Below are positions 10,902-24,620 of a stretch of 64,000 nucleotides of DNA, piece by piece. A program made the position numbers and the translations under genes. The stretch comes from Rhopalosiphum padi (taxonomy: Eukaryota; Arthropoda; Insecta; Hemiptera; Aphididae). Positions within the stretch are counted from its first letter, which is position 1; each line of letters begins with the position of its first letter. The stretch spans positions 13,756,931-13,820,930 of the forward strand of contig NC_083599.1 in NCBI RefSeq assembly GCF_020882245.1, written 5' to 3'. Under the pieces are notes generated by a model. The model was not told where the DNA came from. It saw only the letters and a program-made list of their open reading frames with translations, and did no database searches.

Positions 10902-12787
10902 ATGCAAAAGGTCTTTACTTTATTTCAATTAATTAGCTATGTGGCGGCAAAAACAACACCAACAACAACAACAACAACAACAAAAAAAACAACAATGCCT
11001 AGAACAACAATGCCTAGAACAACAATGCCTAAAACAACAATGCCTTCAACAACAATGGATAGCACACCAGTGGATGGAACAACAATGGATGACAACACAG
11101 AAGACGCAGAACATGCTACTAGACCCACAGAACCTAGTGAGCCTGATCTACCAGAATTTCGGTTTTTTGAAGGCAACAGATATCCATTCTTGGTATTTAT
11201 TCATGTGAAACTTCCCAATGGTTTAAGTGGTAATTGTGTTGGTACTTTGATAGAACCAAGTATAGTGTTGACCTCTGCACATTGCACATTCGACATTCCT
11301 CCAAAACATATAATGGTAATTAACACATTTTTACATAAATACGATAAATTAAATACACATTTATCATACCTAATATTATTTATTATAGTTCTGTTGTTCT
11401 GTAATGGTTGTTTTAGGTGTACAATCATTATTTTAACAAAAAGCACATGCGACATGTCTCCCACGTATATCAACACAAATCTTATAATGATCGTAAACAA
11501 GACCATGATATTAGCATATTGAAAGTAAGTACTTAACGTAACAGTTACCTCGTCAGACTTATAGTGAATGCATATTGTAGGTACATACATTTTACTGATT
11601 TTTTTGTACTGGGTAAACTGTTTTACAGTTAGGTATGTTTTATGGTTTAAATTTTAAAATATACCTATTTAATATTTATAAATATTATAAATATTATATG
11701 TATACTCAAATATTTTGTTTTATTCATTCCATTATTTAAATCCATGCTTGTTTTGATCTTATAAATTATCGATGTTATCAGTAATTATGTAAAATATAAC
11801 CATTTATTTATAACAAAATATGCCTACAAAAATTAATGTATGTAAGTATGTATCTAAATTAATTATATAGAATTAAATATGTAAAAAAAGTTAAACAACC
11901 AAGTATTATATTAAATACGTTGACTAATATTTATATAGGTATACTTACTAACAGTACCATAGACATAAGCCCGATTCATTTTCACGAGTCACTGAAATAC
12001 AAATTGAAAAGTTTGTCCTAATCATTCCATATTTTCAATAATTTTTAGGTATATTTATATCTACCCTACAAAAAGATTATTGTTATTTATATAATTAATA
12101 CAAGTAATAAAAAATCAGTATAAATAACTATTAAATATACCAAAAAAAAATTTTCTGAAAATATAATGAAAAACAAAAATATGTTTAACTATATGTTTTT
12201 TTAACTATTTTAAAAATGTATAGGTACTATTAATCTATATTAATATTATGTTTGACATTTAGTTGAAAAATACATTCGAAGACACTCGCCATATCATAGA
12301 AATGTCTGGCTCTCCTAATGAGTTTTTAAGTTTATTTGGAACATTGAGTGATTGTGTAATTGTTGGATTTAGTTTAGAATCCATTTTGCCAGATGAACAT
12401 GTAATGAGATTAGGATATTTAGGATATAACGCTACCATAGAATCAAGGTACGGTCCTGATAAGTGTCCGACTAGAACGTCGGATGATTTATGGGAAAAAT
12501 GGCTGTGTTCAAAATCAGATAAGCAAATTCAATTTTTAAGAAATCGCGGAAGTCCATTAATATGCAACGGATATCAATATGGAGTATTTAGCCACAGCTT
12601 GAACGGATTAGCCGACAAAGGTGTTGAAATGCCTGATATAGAAAATTATTATGTATTCATACACTTTTATAGAGATTGGATTAAGAAAACTATTAAGAAA
12701 AGTACAGGCAATCTAATAATACCAAATGTTAAATTGTTTATTATTTCAGTAATGATTTTTATAAACAATTTCTCCCAGAAAAATTAA
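10902..12787 (+). CDS. Secreted trypsin-fold serine protease homolog (probable pseudoprotease), 3 exons
   Basis: Exons 10902-11315, 11417-11524 and 12263-12787 join in frame (all phase 0) to 348 residues. Donors are GTAATT and GTAAGT; acceptors are TTTTAG and CATTTAG. The ATG follows an in-frame TGA. Residues 1-16 form a signal peptide (cut after VAA likely). Residues 17-62 are a mucin-like stalk of Thr runs and four TTMP units. The S1 fold follows: YPFLVFIHV, Cys112, and LTSAHC with catalytic His127; HDISILK supplies catalytic Asp169. The usual GDSGGP serine loop reads RNRGSP at 267-272, so the nucleophile position is Arg269 and the oxyanion Asp is Asn. Peptidase activity is therefore unlikely. 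The last 20-25 residues contain a hydrophobic run (KLFIISVMIFI) that could anchor the protein. It may be an extracellular regulator in haemolymph, gut or saliva, but the sequence does not say which. Confidence 0.85.
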
Positions 12788-12812
12788 AAATGTTTACATA
12801 TAATACATATTA

Positions 12813-12818
12813 AATAAA
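12813..12818 (+). terminator. Poly(A) signal of the protease-homolog gene
   Basis: AATAAA lies 26 bp past the TAA stop of the protease homolog, followed by CTTGTACATTG. It is the first canonical hexamer downstream and would give a very short 3' UTR. Confidence 0.6.
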
Positions 12819-12951
12819 CTTGTACATTGATAGCAAGTAAATAAGTTATCTGCCTTGTTAAAATTAAAATACTTAAAAACGATAAGAGTTGATACTTAAC
12901 CCATGTTTGCCTTTTGAAAATATATTAAATAACATGGAATAACTAAATAAT

Positions 12952-13209
12952 TTAGTAATTGTTATTATTCGTTTTTCTTAATGACTCATTGGAAAATATC
13001 ACTGTTGTAAGATAATTGAATAACAATTTCTCAAATTCAGTAAGTGTCAAATTTATTGTGTTTAAAAATAATGTTTCTATAGGCACTTGTAAAAGGCTAT
13101 CCAATCTTTCAATGCGCCGTGTTTTGAAGATTTTTAATACAATATTTACAGAAATTATTTTAAGAAACACCGTGCTTATAGGAAGTATGTATTGATGCAA
13201 GAACACCAA
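12952..13209 (-). other. Open minus-strand segment of 85 codons, unrecognised
   Basis: An ATG-initiated open frame reads with a fairly protein-like composition (KTRRIERLDSLLQVPIETLF in the middle) and ends in an Asn-rich tail. It sits tail-to-tail with the protease homolog. No family is recognised, and an 85-codon frame in AT-rich DNA can occur by chance. It could be a decayed gene fragment. Confidence 0.15.
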
Positions 13210-16200
13210 GAACCATTTAATGAAGTTTTATTTTACATGGTATATACTTAGAATATAGTTATTTTTCACTGAAAGAACGTAAAATAAATGAATAAAAAAA
13301 CAATATTACAAAAATTGAAGTAAGCTATCTTGGGTTAAAATTATACCCTACATTTATAAATCCTGATGAATGTTATCATACATTCATACCAGATACAAAT
13401 ATTAGAATTAAATAAGCTATCACCTTCCTTCAGATAATTGGAGGGCTCTCGAGGTAGTGTATTTAAGAGCTCGAAATACACCGTATAATAAATCACATAT
13501 AAAATATATGTATAATGTAATAATGTAATAATATGTCATACATTTTACCTGGTTCGCAGCTGCATATAGACGATGTTTTAATAGAATAAGGTGACACAAA
13601 TTATGCACTAAAAATACGTGAATCGGAGTAAAAAAAAACGCAATTATTATAGCTCGTAATAAGAGTTCCAGCTATCATTACCTAGATTTGGTATTTAGAG
13701 GACGAGTTATTGAAAAGTTGGCTATAGTGAGCATGCACTTCCAAAAAAGATGACACGATCATACCAGTCAGAGGGATCTGAATCTTTATCAAAGGTTACT
13801 GGTCTAAACTTCTATAGAACTAGCTTTCTCTTCGGTCTCTTAGTTAAAACCAAAGACAACAACAATTAATGATATCCTCAAAAAAAAACCTGACTGTAGT
13901 ATTTAACTTGGCATTTTTTAAACAGTTAGACTTTTAGCGGGGATTTAATAATACTTATGTATTATGTTCATGGTTGATTTAAAATAAAAATTACAATAAT
14001 TCAAACTAAAAGTCATTGATGGCGGTACTCATTTTAATTTGCTTTAATTCGATCTGTATTTTATATATCATATTAAAAACCATACCATTAATTTTTTAAT
14101 GGTGCATGTATATTGTTTATACTGTACTACTGCTCTAGTAGTTTGCCTGTAGACATGCCTATGTCAATATATACGTGGACCTATAAGTGTCGTTTGAGCT
14201 TTATTTTACAATGACTGCGGCGCTATGTTAAGTTTGAAACCGGAAGTAACATAATATATTATTATCACGATTGAAATACTTGTGTTTATTAAATAAATAC
14301 CGTTATAATAATTATTTAACACCTCAGTTACTCGATCATTATAATATTAATTGGTTTGTGACTTATAATTTCCCGTTTGTAATCCATGCGTCGGTGTTAA
14401 TAGTTTTACTAATAACTTTACACGTATATCTACAAAATATACAGTAGATTAATTTCCCTCATTCACTCATAATATAGCACATACAGCCCTAGATATATTA
14501 AAAGAGCACTTAGCACTTATATTAGAGCTTTATTTAATGTACTAAAAATATTGTTAAAAAATTTACATAAAAGTCATACATGACTTTAGTAAAACAGATT
14601 TTGTGTTCTAAGGTTTAATTGTTTAATATTTGAGCAAATCAAACTTAAATGTAAGAATATTACCTGTTTTTTTTTTGTTGGTGTTTCTTAAATTTTTTAA
14701 TTATTAAACGAGTTAGGAATGTTAATTATTAAAATTTAAAAATTTTCATTACTCACTTAAAAATTAATATTAAAGTCAATTTAAAAACACAAATAATGTT
14801 TTAAGTGTTCTAACCCTTAAGTTATCACATCGTTAAATTTATATCTAATATTAAAACTATCAACGCGAAATAGTTTCTATTAAACTAAAATTTACTAAGT
14901 TGTTCGTTTGTATAATATTTTATAGACGGAGTCGCTGGGACAAAATATGGGTGCCAGTTTATTGAACTATAAAATTGTATCTTTATTTTTACCGTAATAT
15001 ACATTAATATATTGAAACAATTTAACCAAAGAATTTTAAAAACAAAAAGTTAATATTCATTCCATATAAAACCACTTTTATTACCAACTCACTACGTAAG
15101 AAGATCCCACACCACTTAATTTAATAATGAGTATTATATAATATATATATATATATAATATAGGTAACTGTTAAGAATGATTAAGTAATAATAAAATATT
15201 GTCTTAAGCTATGAATATTAATTAAATATTATTACCAAAGGCGTAAACTAAATGTACTTACTTGTGTACAACTAAGTTGATTATCATTCAAATTTATTTT
15301 CACGTGGCAAACTAGATACTATAGCATTATTTTACATTACTAATTAATTTTTATACATAACTAACTACATGACAATTATCGGTCTTATATTTAATTTTAT
15401 AATTACATTTTTTTAAATCCTCGAGATTCAGTGATGATTAAGTAAAAATATAGCAATTATATCATTATGTAACAAGCGAATACAACTAGGAAACACAGGC
15501 GAGCGCACCACAAGAGCCAATCTGCAGGCTATCTAATAAAAATTATAATACGTATTAGTGTAATAGTGCATTACGTAGTATATTAATTACTTAGAAATAT
15601 CCTTAAGTTTACTAGTTACTATAGTATTATTATTATTACCTATGGACTATGACAGACAAAAGTTTAGGAAGTTTTTATAATTAAACTATTATTCTTAATA
15701 CACCACAGTAATTTTTAATAAATTATACATTTAAGACATTGTCAACTCGAAGCATTACTGACATTGCCTTAGAAATGGAGTTATTTCTTGAATTAGTATA
15801 ATTTCTGATTCTGATAATATAGTCTATAGAATATAGGTAAAAATACATAGATCTATAATTAGATATTAGGTACATTATACAATTTCTTAATAACTCAATA
15901 ACATAGGACTCATTAGTCATTAATATAGTTTCTATTTTAAAACAAATAATCATACTTGCCTACCAGTTTTCAGAAACTATAATAGTAGAAATCGAGTATT
16001 TCAGTACCTATATACAAGGTGATTTTTAAAGCACGCTCACCCCATTATTATGCTTAAATTATGTATACATTCAAATTCTGATTTTTACATAGTTTCAAGT
16101 TGTTAAAAAACAACGTTTTTATTAAAAAATTATATTTTTAAATATTTTAAATATTTTTTATCCTTATATTTTTTAAGTTTTTTATTTTTTTGAATGACAA

Positions 16201-19200
16201 CATAAAGTTTTAATTTCATATTCCAAATCAGAATATTTATCTGAGTATTTTGATATATAAAAATCAAATTTAGGGCTAGTAGTTTATGAGTTATTATAAG
16301 TATTTAAAGTTTTGATGCGCGGAGTGGTGTGATACGGGTTTACCCAACAAAATGTTTTCCGCTACTCCGCTTGTCTAAACTTTAAATACGTATAACTCAT
16401 AAGTCATAAGCTACTCGCAACTATTTATTTGTTGAGCATGACTCAATTCAAATAAGACTTCAAAAATATTCTAATCCATTTTCAGTATTACCGAATGCGA
16501 AATGGATTGTTTTTATAATCTTGTAAGTGTACGTCAAAAGTATTATATTACACTTTTATAGTTTTATCTATACATCTATTTCGTTTTAAAACCAACCGCA
16601 TGATATGAAAGCCCCTAAACAAGAAGCTATACTGCAAGTCTGTAACGCGACTACGTGTGCTCTGCATGTAAAATATCGCATTCAAACTCCAGACGTGTAA
16701 AAATTACAAATAAATATGTAGACCTAGCGGAATATAGAATTCCTAAAAATTTAGTTAGGTACCTACTTTATGAAGTATTCAAGTATATTTCATAAAAACT
16801 CTGTATGAGTATTTTATTATTTGACATGTTGAAAATATTATTATTATTATGTCCTCATAAATATGTGACTTATGAATTATTATATGGTATAAGAACACTT
16901 ACACTTACACCCCTCGTCATCAGTCATCGTTAAGTACATCGTAAAGGCAGTAATCTTGTAAGAGATATATTTAAATTATAACTACCTATATAATACAACA
17001 AGTAAAACAGCATTTAAAATTTAAAAAAAAAAAAACAAACATTATTGCATGTTGTACTGTAGTGTGATTTTATGACAAATATTAAAAATTAATTATTATT
17101 TAAAATTTAATTAGAACAATTTAACAAAACAGTAAATACTTTATACATATATTGGATAATTAGTTAACAATAAAACAATATTAATATTCATTAAGCATAT
17201 AAAATAAATAAATTATCGAGTATTGACGTATTGCACGATTTATTTGGTAAATTAATAACTATTTGTTCTTATTTGATTAAAATTCTACAACAAATTATGT
17301 CATCCCTAAAATATTAATTTATATGCAAAATAAAATATTTTCAATACATTCACTGCTTCATAAACCTATCACATAATTTTCCATTCCAATCAAACTGCAT
17401 ACACGCAAAAATATATGTATAAACTTGTATTTATCCGGATATCATATGGCCATATAAATTGGTCATAGCAAAAGTACCTCACTGTTTAATTTTATCATTA
17501 TTTTAATAATAGTTATTCAGTTGTTTAAATAAATATTTTCCATACTTCAATTTATAATTAATAGGTAGGTACTAACTATTAAGTACAAATAAAATCATTA
17601 AATTGTTAAATTATTAAATTGTTAAAATCGACCATAAAATATGCTTAGAAATAAAAATTGACACACTATTTATGCTCAGAATTATTTGTCATATAAAATA
17701 ATTATATTTCACTTTGGTCTTAGTATAAATTCTAGCAATTAACAATTAGTTACTGTAAATATATTATATATCTTATAAAGTTAAACTAAAATAGTAACTT
17801 ATAATTATAAGATGTGCTTGCAGAGAACTTACATTTTACCCGCAAAGTGTAACGTACACTTTAATAATTATTTCTGAGTTCTGACAATGACTAAGTTAGT
17901 TTTTTCTACAACACATATTATTTTGTGCAATAAATAATACGTGTACTCAACTATTTCAATAAAGTCATTTAATTCTAGAATGTTCAAAGCAGTAAAACTC
18001 GACTCGTACAACATTCGGGTCTCATTTTTTATTATAAAAATTATTTCACAGGTAGTATGTATACTATAAAATAACGATCGTATAAAAAATCTGTTTATTA
18101 TAATCGATTATTTTTATACATTGAAACTAAATACCGAATAGGTTCTCTTTTTATAAACTAATAATATGTTTAAAAATCAAAAATTTTCGCATAAAAATTA
18201 CAGTATTTAGTAATTTAAGTACCGGATAATACAATATTATATTATCATTGTTATCTACATATTTTTGTTTAAAATTAACCTGTTTGTGAACATGTATCAC
18301 ATGGCTACTATTCTTTATGTTTCAATGTTTTATACATGACTACTATAGAATTTGGCTTTATAAATATTAATTTAGGTGCATCGTACGTTTTGTGATAATT
18401 GGTATTATGGCTATTCATTATGCAACATCATTGGAAATGAACCACATTATTTATAATATACAAATACCGTGTGCCCACATCAAGAAAACCAATAAAAATC
18501 ATAATACACAAAAGACAAATTAATTATCGTAAGAAAGATGTTCATATCCGTGTTCTTGTCACTTGCTTTGTTATCACATTTTAATGAACTGATTTATGTG
18601 CAAATTTTAACATTGCAAACGTGTATATACAATTGTATAGGCTTCGTAGAATTATGCCTTCTAATGGAAATTTCAGTGCTTATTTTGACAATTATTATTA
18701 TACCTACTTCCTCTTAGTTCTTATGATATATACTTCATAAATATTAGTATAATGTTTCTCTGTTTCTCAGTTCCCTTTTGGCAATGTACGTAAAAATTGA
18801 TTAAACAATTTACAACTTCCTATTAAAATCTGAGTAAAGTTTATCTTCTAAATGTATTACAAAAATACAAAAGACCTATTTTAAATAGCTATTGCATAAA
18901 AGTGATATTTACAAACTACAAAGGTTTTGCATAGTGTTATATAAGCTTCAATACATTTAAAAATATTAATTTTAGATATAAACTGTTTTTTAAACTACCA
19001 CCAATCATGGGAAAATAGTCACTGTTTTAATCATTACCTTTTTTAAGTTAAAAATGAAAATCGTTAAATTTGTATTAAACATTTTGATTTTATTATGATT
19101 GATTAATGTTATTATTGTATAATATACTCGTATATTGATACTGCTATAATATACTAAAACTTAATAGATATACTTCAATTTGGTACTTTAAACATAAGTA

Positions 19201-19980
19201 TTACTGTGGATAAAACATTAATATTTTACTTAATATTTTTTTATAATTTATATTGTATTACTCAATCCCAATGTATAATATTATAGTATTATAATGTATT
19301 ACTAATAATATTTCGTTTATAATAAGTATTAAAAGATAAATAATAAGGCATTCAAAAAAACTGACACAATGCACAAGCAAATTACAAGAATATGGATTTG
19401 AAAATGTTCATGCGAAGATCAATTTGTTAGTACAAATAATATACAAAATATATATATTATATATATATATATCACACAACGAGCACACATAACCATAGCC
19501 GGTGCAGTCATTCCTGGTCCATATAATTGTTTTGATAAGTTAATATTCCTCTTATAGCACGTGAGTAGGGAAGTCTCGTTTTTCTGTCATGCCGATTTGA
19601 TAAAAATCAGATAAAAACTTCAAGAATTGCACGGCGATCCAAAAACGTCAGATAGGTATGTGATTTCGCACATAATACCACAGTAATCATGACCGTCAGC
19701 GCATTTTTTTTTATTTCATTTTGATAGTTAAATTTTATGTATAAAAGTGTTTTTCGCGTACCTACCTCTAGTCGGGGGTTCTGTTAATGCAAACTGTACA
19801 ACAACAATATTTATTTTAATACAACGATAGTCGACAACAGGCACACACCCTAACCAAACTCAATTATACAGCGAAACATCACTATAATAATATAATAATA
19901 TACTATACGTAGACCGTACCTTCATACATTTATATAATATATGATATTATTATCACGGGCGTGTAAAAGAAGAATATTAC
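13210..19980. other. AT-rich gene desert
   Basis: No convincing exon was found. The region holds a hairpin at 13457-13481 (GTGTATTT/AAATACAC), AT microsatellites (for example 15140-15160 and 19440-19470), and one copy of the dispersed palindromic repeat at about 16020-16440. A short exon-like stretch near 14926-14998 (TESLGQNMGASLLNYK after TTTTATAG) was considered but is too short to call. Confidence 0.45.
16020..16440. repeat. Dispersed palindromic repeat, copy 1
   Basis: The left part shares an ordered series of words with copies near 22190 and 31670: TTTTTTAAGTTTTT, TTTGAATGA, TTTTAATTTCATATTCC, then GAGTATTTTGAT. The right part is an inverted repeat: TTTATGAGTTATTATAAGTATTTAAAGTTT at 16280-16310 pairs imperfectly with AAACTTTAAATACGTATAACTCATAA at about 16377-16402. 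A non-autonomous transposable element is the best explanation. The ends are approximate. Confidence 0.5.
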
Positions 19981-19984
19981 ATAG

Positions 19985-20560
19985 GTATGGGTTTACGTAT
20001 ACGGGACGAGGGGGCCGAGGCAGCGCGGACGTTTTCGAACAGCCTCCCCGCGACCAGTCTTCTCGGCCCCGCGGGGTACACGGTCTCGCCCGACGAAAAC
20101 TAGTTAACAAATTACATTTCGTTTGCGCCGGCGTTTTTTATATTTTTTTTCATTTACACTTTTTTCCGCGTGCGAGCCGGAGCGGCGGGTACGGTCGACA
20201 ATAGCCCTTCTAATTGCGAACGGCAAACGCTATACCGCCACCGCGCCGTTTCCCATTCGCGAAAACATTTCTCAAACAATTGCGCGTCGCGCGGCGGTAT
20301 AAGTTCTTTACGCGCGCGTGGGTCAATTTGCATTTTTCGTCTTCTTTTTTTTTTTTTAGTATTTTTTCTCTTCCTCCCCGTGTTTCTCCTTCTCCGGCAC
20401 TCGTTTTTCATCGTCGGTTTTCCACTTGTCCTCCGCACTCCTCGCTCCCCGTGTCCACACAGTGCGCCTTTTAAGACGCGCCCCACCCCGCCCCGCCCAC
20501 CGCAGCTCGCGGCGTTGAATGAGTCGGATAATTTTCTGTACGTGCACGCGTAATTTCTCC
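19985..20560. promoter_or_regulatory. CpG-rich island
   Basis: The GC-rich block begins at GGACGAGGGGGCCGAGGCAG and ends in CCACCGCCGTCCGTGTG, with many CG dinucleotides and long pyrimidine tracts at 20340-20410. Several overlapping frames are open on both strands, but all are Arg/Ser/Pro or Phe/Leu low-complexity products without a domain. A possible splice donor (GCAG|GTAACT) lies at about 20812. A promoter or non-coding first exon is more likely than a protein gene. Confidence 0.35.
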
Positions 20561-20599
20561 ACCACCGCCGTCCGTGTGCGCGCGCGGTTATATGTATAT

Positions 20600-23040
20600 A
20601 TTTATTTATTTATTTACATATATTATATACTTGGCCGCGTACTTGTATATATACATCATGCAGAAGTCGCCCCGTCATAGTGCATAACATTATTATCATA
20701 ATAACAATAATACATTACGGGCGTATACAATGGAAATAAACGATAAGAAAAACATATTAGCACAATAAATTATGTAAATAACGAGAATAAGAGCGACCAA
20801 TTATTGGAGCAGGTAACTATATTATATTATATGCGCGTGACGGCAGCACCAGTAGGTAGTACAACACTGTTACAGTGTCATCAGCTATACTATACGCGGT
20901 TCTTATTATTATGCATATTGCACGCACACACACACACATACATACGTAATATTATACTATACAGTGCACATTGCATGTAAATGTATCTACAGCTCGAGAA
21001 TTTTCGTAATTCGATTCGAGTAAACGCGAGCACGCGTCATTATATTATATATATATTATTATCATCATATTTTTCGCGTCTGATGCGAAAAACTTTCATT
21101 ATATCTCCGCGGCAAATAACGCACAAGTTAGTAGTTGTATTGGCTTCGTCTCCACGAACTCCGACGTATTTCAATTCGTATCGTGTGGGCGATTCGTCAA
21201 TTGTCGCACCGTAAAAATAAAACTTTCAGCTTAACTCGTTTAAGTCAGCAGTAAATTTCACATATTATACTACCAATAGGACACACACGCTTCAAATATT
21301 TTCACTCTATCGCCAAGCAACTGCAATGTGCGTCACACGCGGCAATTTAACGACTATAGAAAACATAATTGCAGAGTGCTTCCACGTCCCTTTTCTACCG
21401 TATCTAACACATCAAAAATTCTATCGATTTTGCGATTCCATCAATCGCAAAGGTCGTTAACGACGAATACGTTTTCAATACGTAAATATTTTTTAAAGGA
21501 CACGATTAAAAATAAACCTGCTTATCTAAATATAAAATAACCAGTGATTATAAATTGTACCTATCTAAAAATACTAAAAAGATAGATTTAATACCTATTT
21601 ATCTTTATCGTATATTCACCATGCCTTCAATCAACTCCTCTAACAATCTTATAAACAAGCCTCTCTCCGTTTAAGACGCGCAGATCTTCCACCAACATCT
21701 CTTTGCATAAAAAGTATTTTTAATTATCCACCAGCCCTAATACTTTCAAGTCAGCGCCTTATTCTTAATTCATTGTCCATTTGTACACCTCCAGGTCATA
21801 TTAACTTCAATAAAATTGTTTATAATCATAATAAAAAGTTTCCATTATTTTTGCTGATCGATGCATCGAGTGCACCAAAGACCGTAATAACAGCCCGACC
21901 AAATGTGCATTTTGTTCAAAGAGCTACACTACCAATTTTAGTGAGTATTATCCTTATACATAAAGCTGAATAGGTCAAATTTTACTCTTTACAATTTTAA
22001 TTTAAAAACGTCAACATTTTCAAAAAAGGTAACTACTAAATCAAGTTATTTAAAGTAAAAATAGTGGTATTCATTTTAAAAATAGAAGTTTGTATCACTT
22101 CCAGACACTCCTTATTCAAGTCCTTAAATTGATTAAAATATCTGAAATATTCTAAAAAGTTTTAGTATTGGTTTTAGTAAGTTGGTACCTTTATAATTTT
22201 TAAGTTTTTAGTTTTTTGAATGAAAGTATACATTTTTAATTTTATATCCTGAAACAAGGTATTTTTCAAAGTATTTCAATACATACATATTAAATTTGAA
22301 CGACTATTTTATGAGTTATAACTTGTAAGTAGGTATATTTAAAGTTTAAAGAAGTAAAGTAGTGGGTACGAGTTGAATACCTCACCAAATGTTGATTTAT
22401 TTATTTTTTCGTATTTATGTTTTATTTACCGCATTAATAAAATTCATATATTATATACTTTAAATATTTATAAACGATATTAAAGTCATCATTCCAGAAA
22501 CAAAAAATTCTAGTAAGCAATTCATAGCAAAAATGCATTGAATGTTGTAAATCGGACTCGTCGTGGAATAATACGTATTACCACTACGTACCTGTAAAGC
22601 ATAAAAATATTATTGGATTATGGTAGCCTAACCTATAAAAGTCGTCACTCGAATCGCTCTTTAAGATAATATCAAACAGTATATTATATAGGTAAGAACA
22701 CAAACCCTATAAGTTTCACGACCTCCGTAGGTACGCGACATTACACGGCTAATATACGTGTACTATATGATATCCGCTGCCATATATAGGTATTAGATTA
22801 CTACTAGAATCGTGGTCTGATATTATATTATAATGCGTTATTATTATACGCGTGATGTTCACCGATACCGCACGACGGATAATCATAGTGTACATTATTA
22901 TATTATATTCGCGTCCGGAGGTGACTGCTACTGCCTACTGTAATATAACTGTTGCCGAACACACGACACGTATAATATAACATTATTAATTAAAACTTTT
23001 GATGTTAAAATACGATATTGTTATTATAATAATATAGCGT
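20600..23040. other. AT-rich spacer between CpG islands
   Basis: A few 60-80 codon open frames occur (21328-21540, 21773-21973) but lack recognisable content. The interval holds copy 2 of the dispersed repeat at about 22190-22400 and a CA microsatellite near 20923-20945. Confidence 0.4.
22190..22400. repeat. Dispersed palindromic repeat, copy 2
   Basis: This copy repeats the word order of copy 1: TTTTTAAGTTTTTAGTTTTT, TGAATGAAAGTATACATTTT, TATATCCTGAAAC, AAAGTATTTCAAT, then TTTATGAGTTATAACTTG and TTTAAAGTTT. The similarity is imperfect but collinear over about 200 bp, so the copies share an origin. Confidence 0.45.
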
Positions 23041-23660
23041 GCGGTGTGTGTCGTGCGGAACACGTGCAGCCGTTAAGATAACGGCGACGGTTTGACTTAG
23101 AAACTGTCGCGGCGGATATTCGACGTGGGCGAGGGGAAGTGCTGCCGCGGAACCGACTTTGGCGGCGATGATCGCAATAATACATCTTCTCGCGCAGATA
23201 AACTCGCGTCTAATAAACGCGCGTTACTATAATATGATATTATTATGTATACGTATTATTATCAATTATCACTGCGACTGTTATTACTGTTGTTATTATT
23301 ATTATTATTATTATTGCGACGCGGCAGAGGAAACGGGCGCGCGCGATAGCTGTTTGCTGCAGTGCTCGCTCGGCGGAAACGTTCAATCTTCGGGTGCTGC
23401 GCGCGCCAGTTAAGAGTTTGAAAACTCGACACATTAACGCCGCGGCGGGCGGGACGGAAAAAGAAACACGGACCGAAAACAAAAGTTCGGCAATTACGAG
23501 ACGACGATGTTCGCGCACTGTTCCGTTATGATATTAATATAGCAACGCGACGTGAGCGCCAACTAATTACCGGAGGCCTTTGGAGCCGCCAGAGTTTTGG
23601 CGCGTTCGGTTTTCCGACGGAATCGGCGGCGGGTGCGTATGATAGCGCGTTACGATCACA
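23040..23660. promoter_or_regulatory. CpG-rich island
   Basis: CG-dense DNA (GTCGCGGCGGATATTCGACG, GCGCGCGCGATAGC, GCCGCGGCGGGCGGGACGG) is embedded in AT-rich sequence, with a (TTA)n/(ATT)n microsatellite at 23292-23315. No exon or domain is recognisable. It is a candidate promoter or enhancer hub in the gene desert next to the Sox gene. Confidence 0.35.
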
Positions 23661-24134
23661 TACAGTGGGTATAGTAGAGATGAACAGCAGCTAGTGTATC
23701 GGTGCAAGGGTACGTGGGTCGGCATAAGAAAAATCTGATCAAGGGGAGGATGGTGTCGTGCCAAAATTACCGACCCCAAGTACTATAATTACCGGCTCGG
23801 AAAAAAATATAATAATCAGAGCAATAACGACAAATGAAATTTGAAAATAACTTTTCTGCAAAACAAATAGGTACACATATTAATATGTTCGTTTAGTATG
23901 AAAACTAATATATTAAATATTTGTATCATCATATATTTATCAATTAGGTGGATAAGATTTGTTGAAATAATAGTAAAAAACAAAACTAATAATCTCAATG
24001 TAATTCCACGTAGTTCTTAAATTCTATAAATTTATACAATATATTTAAAAGCTTAATATATGAACATTTATTTATAATAATAAATAAAATATTACTTTAG
24101 TAAATAAATACTTACAATTGGTGGACATTCTTAA

Positions 24135-24377
24135 AATAAAAATGTTGACGCTTCGGATACATTTTACGGTGCTCCAAAATGCTTTGCTAAAACTCCTTTT
24201 CCACCACTTTGTACAGTGGTACACGCCACACGGTATGATTCAATGGCGCTGCGAAAATCAAATACATTGAATGAAATAATGCTCAAATCTGAATCTAAGA
24301 ATTGTGATGCTTTTTTATACTACACAGAACATAATTTAATGAAAGCACATAATCTACTTATAAATATTATTCAATAA
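24135..24377 (+). pseudogene. Coding-like fragment without start codon, unrecognised
   Basis: An 80-codon open stretch lies between stop codons at 24132-24134 and 24375-24377. It has higher GC content than its surroundings and protein-like composition (SDTFYGAPKCFAKTPFPPLC, VVHATRYDSMALRKSN), with no Met near its start. Together with the open frame at 24621-24803 on the same strand it may be the remains of one decayed gene or transposon protein. I do not recognise the family. Confidence 0.25.
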
Positions 24378-24620
24378 GATTAGGTTATATAAGGACTCAG
24401 CTAACTTCATTTTAGCGGTGACTTGCAGCGAGTGGGAATATAATTATATATTGCAAATGTCTATATATATATTATAAATTATGATATTATTTTATTATAC
24501 AGCCATTATAATTTATAGGTCATAACTCATAGGCAAACAGGTCCATACATTTACTCTATGTTTAGAGGCCTTCTTTTACCGCTTTTTCAAAAATTTCAAT
24601 AAGAAAATTGTTTGTAATTT

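Noticed and set aside
14926..14998. Exon-like segment after TTTTATAG (TESLGQNMGASLLNYK)
   Set aside because: Only about 24 codons, with no partner exon or conserved motif; not distinguishable from chance.
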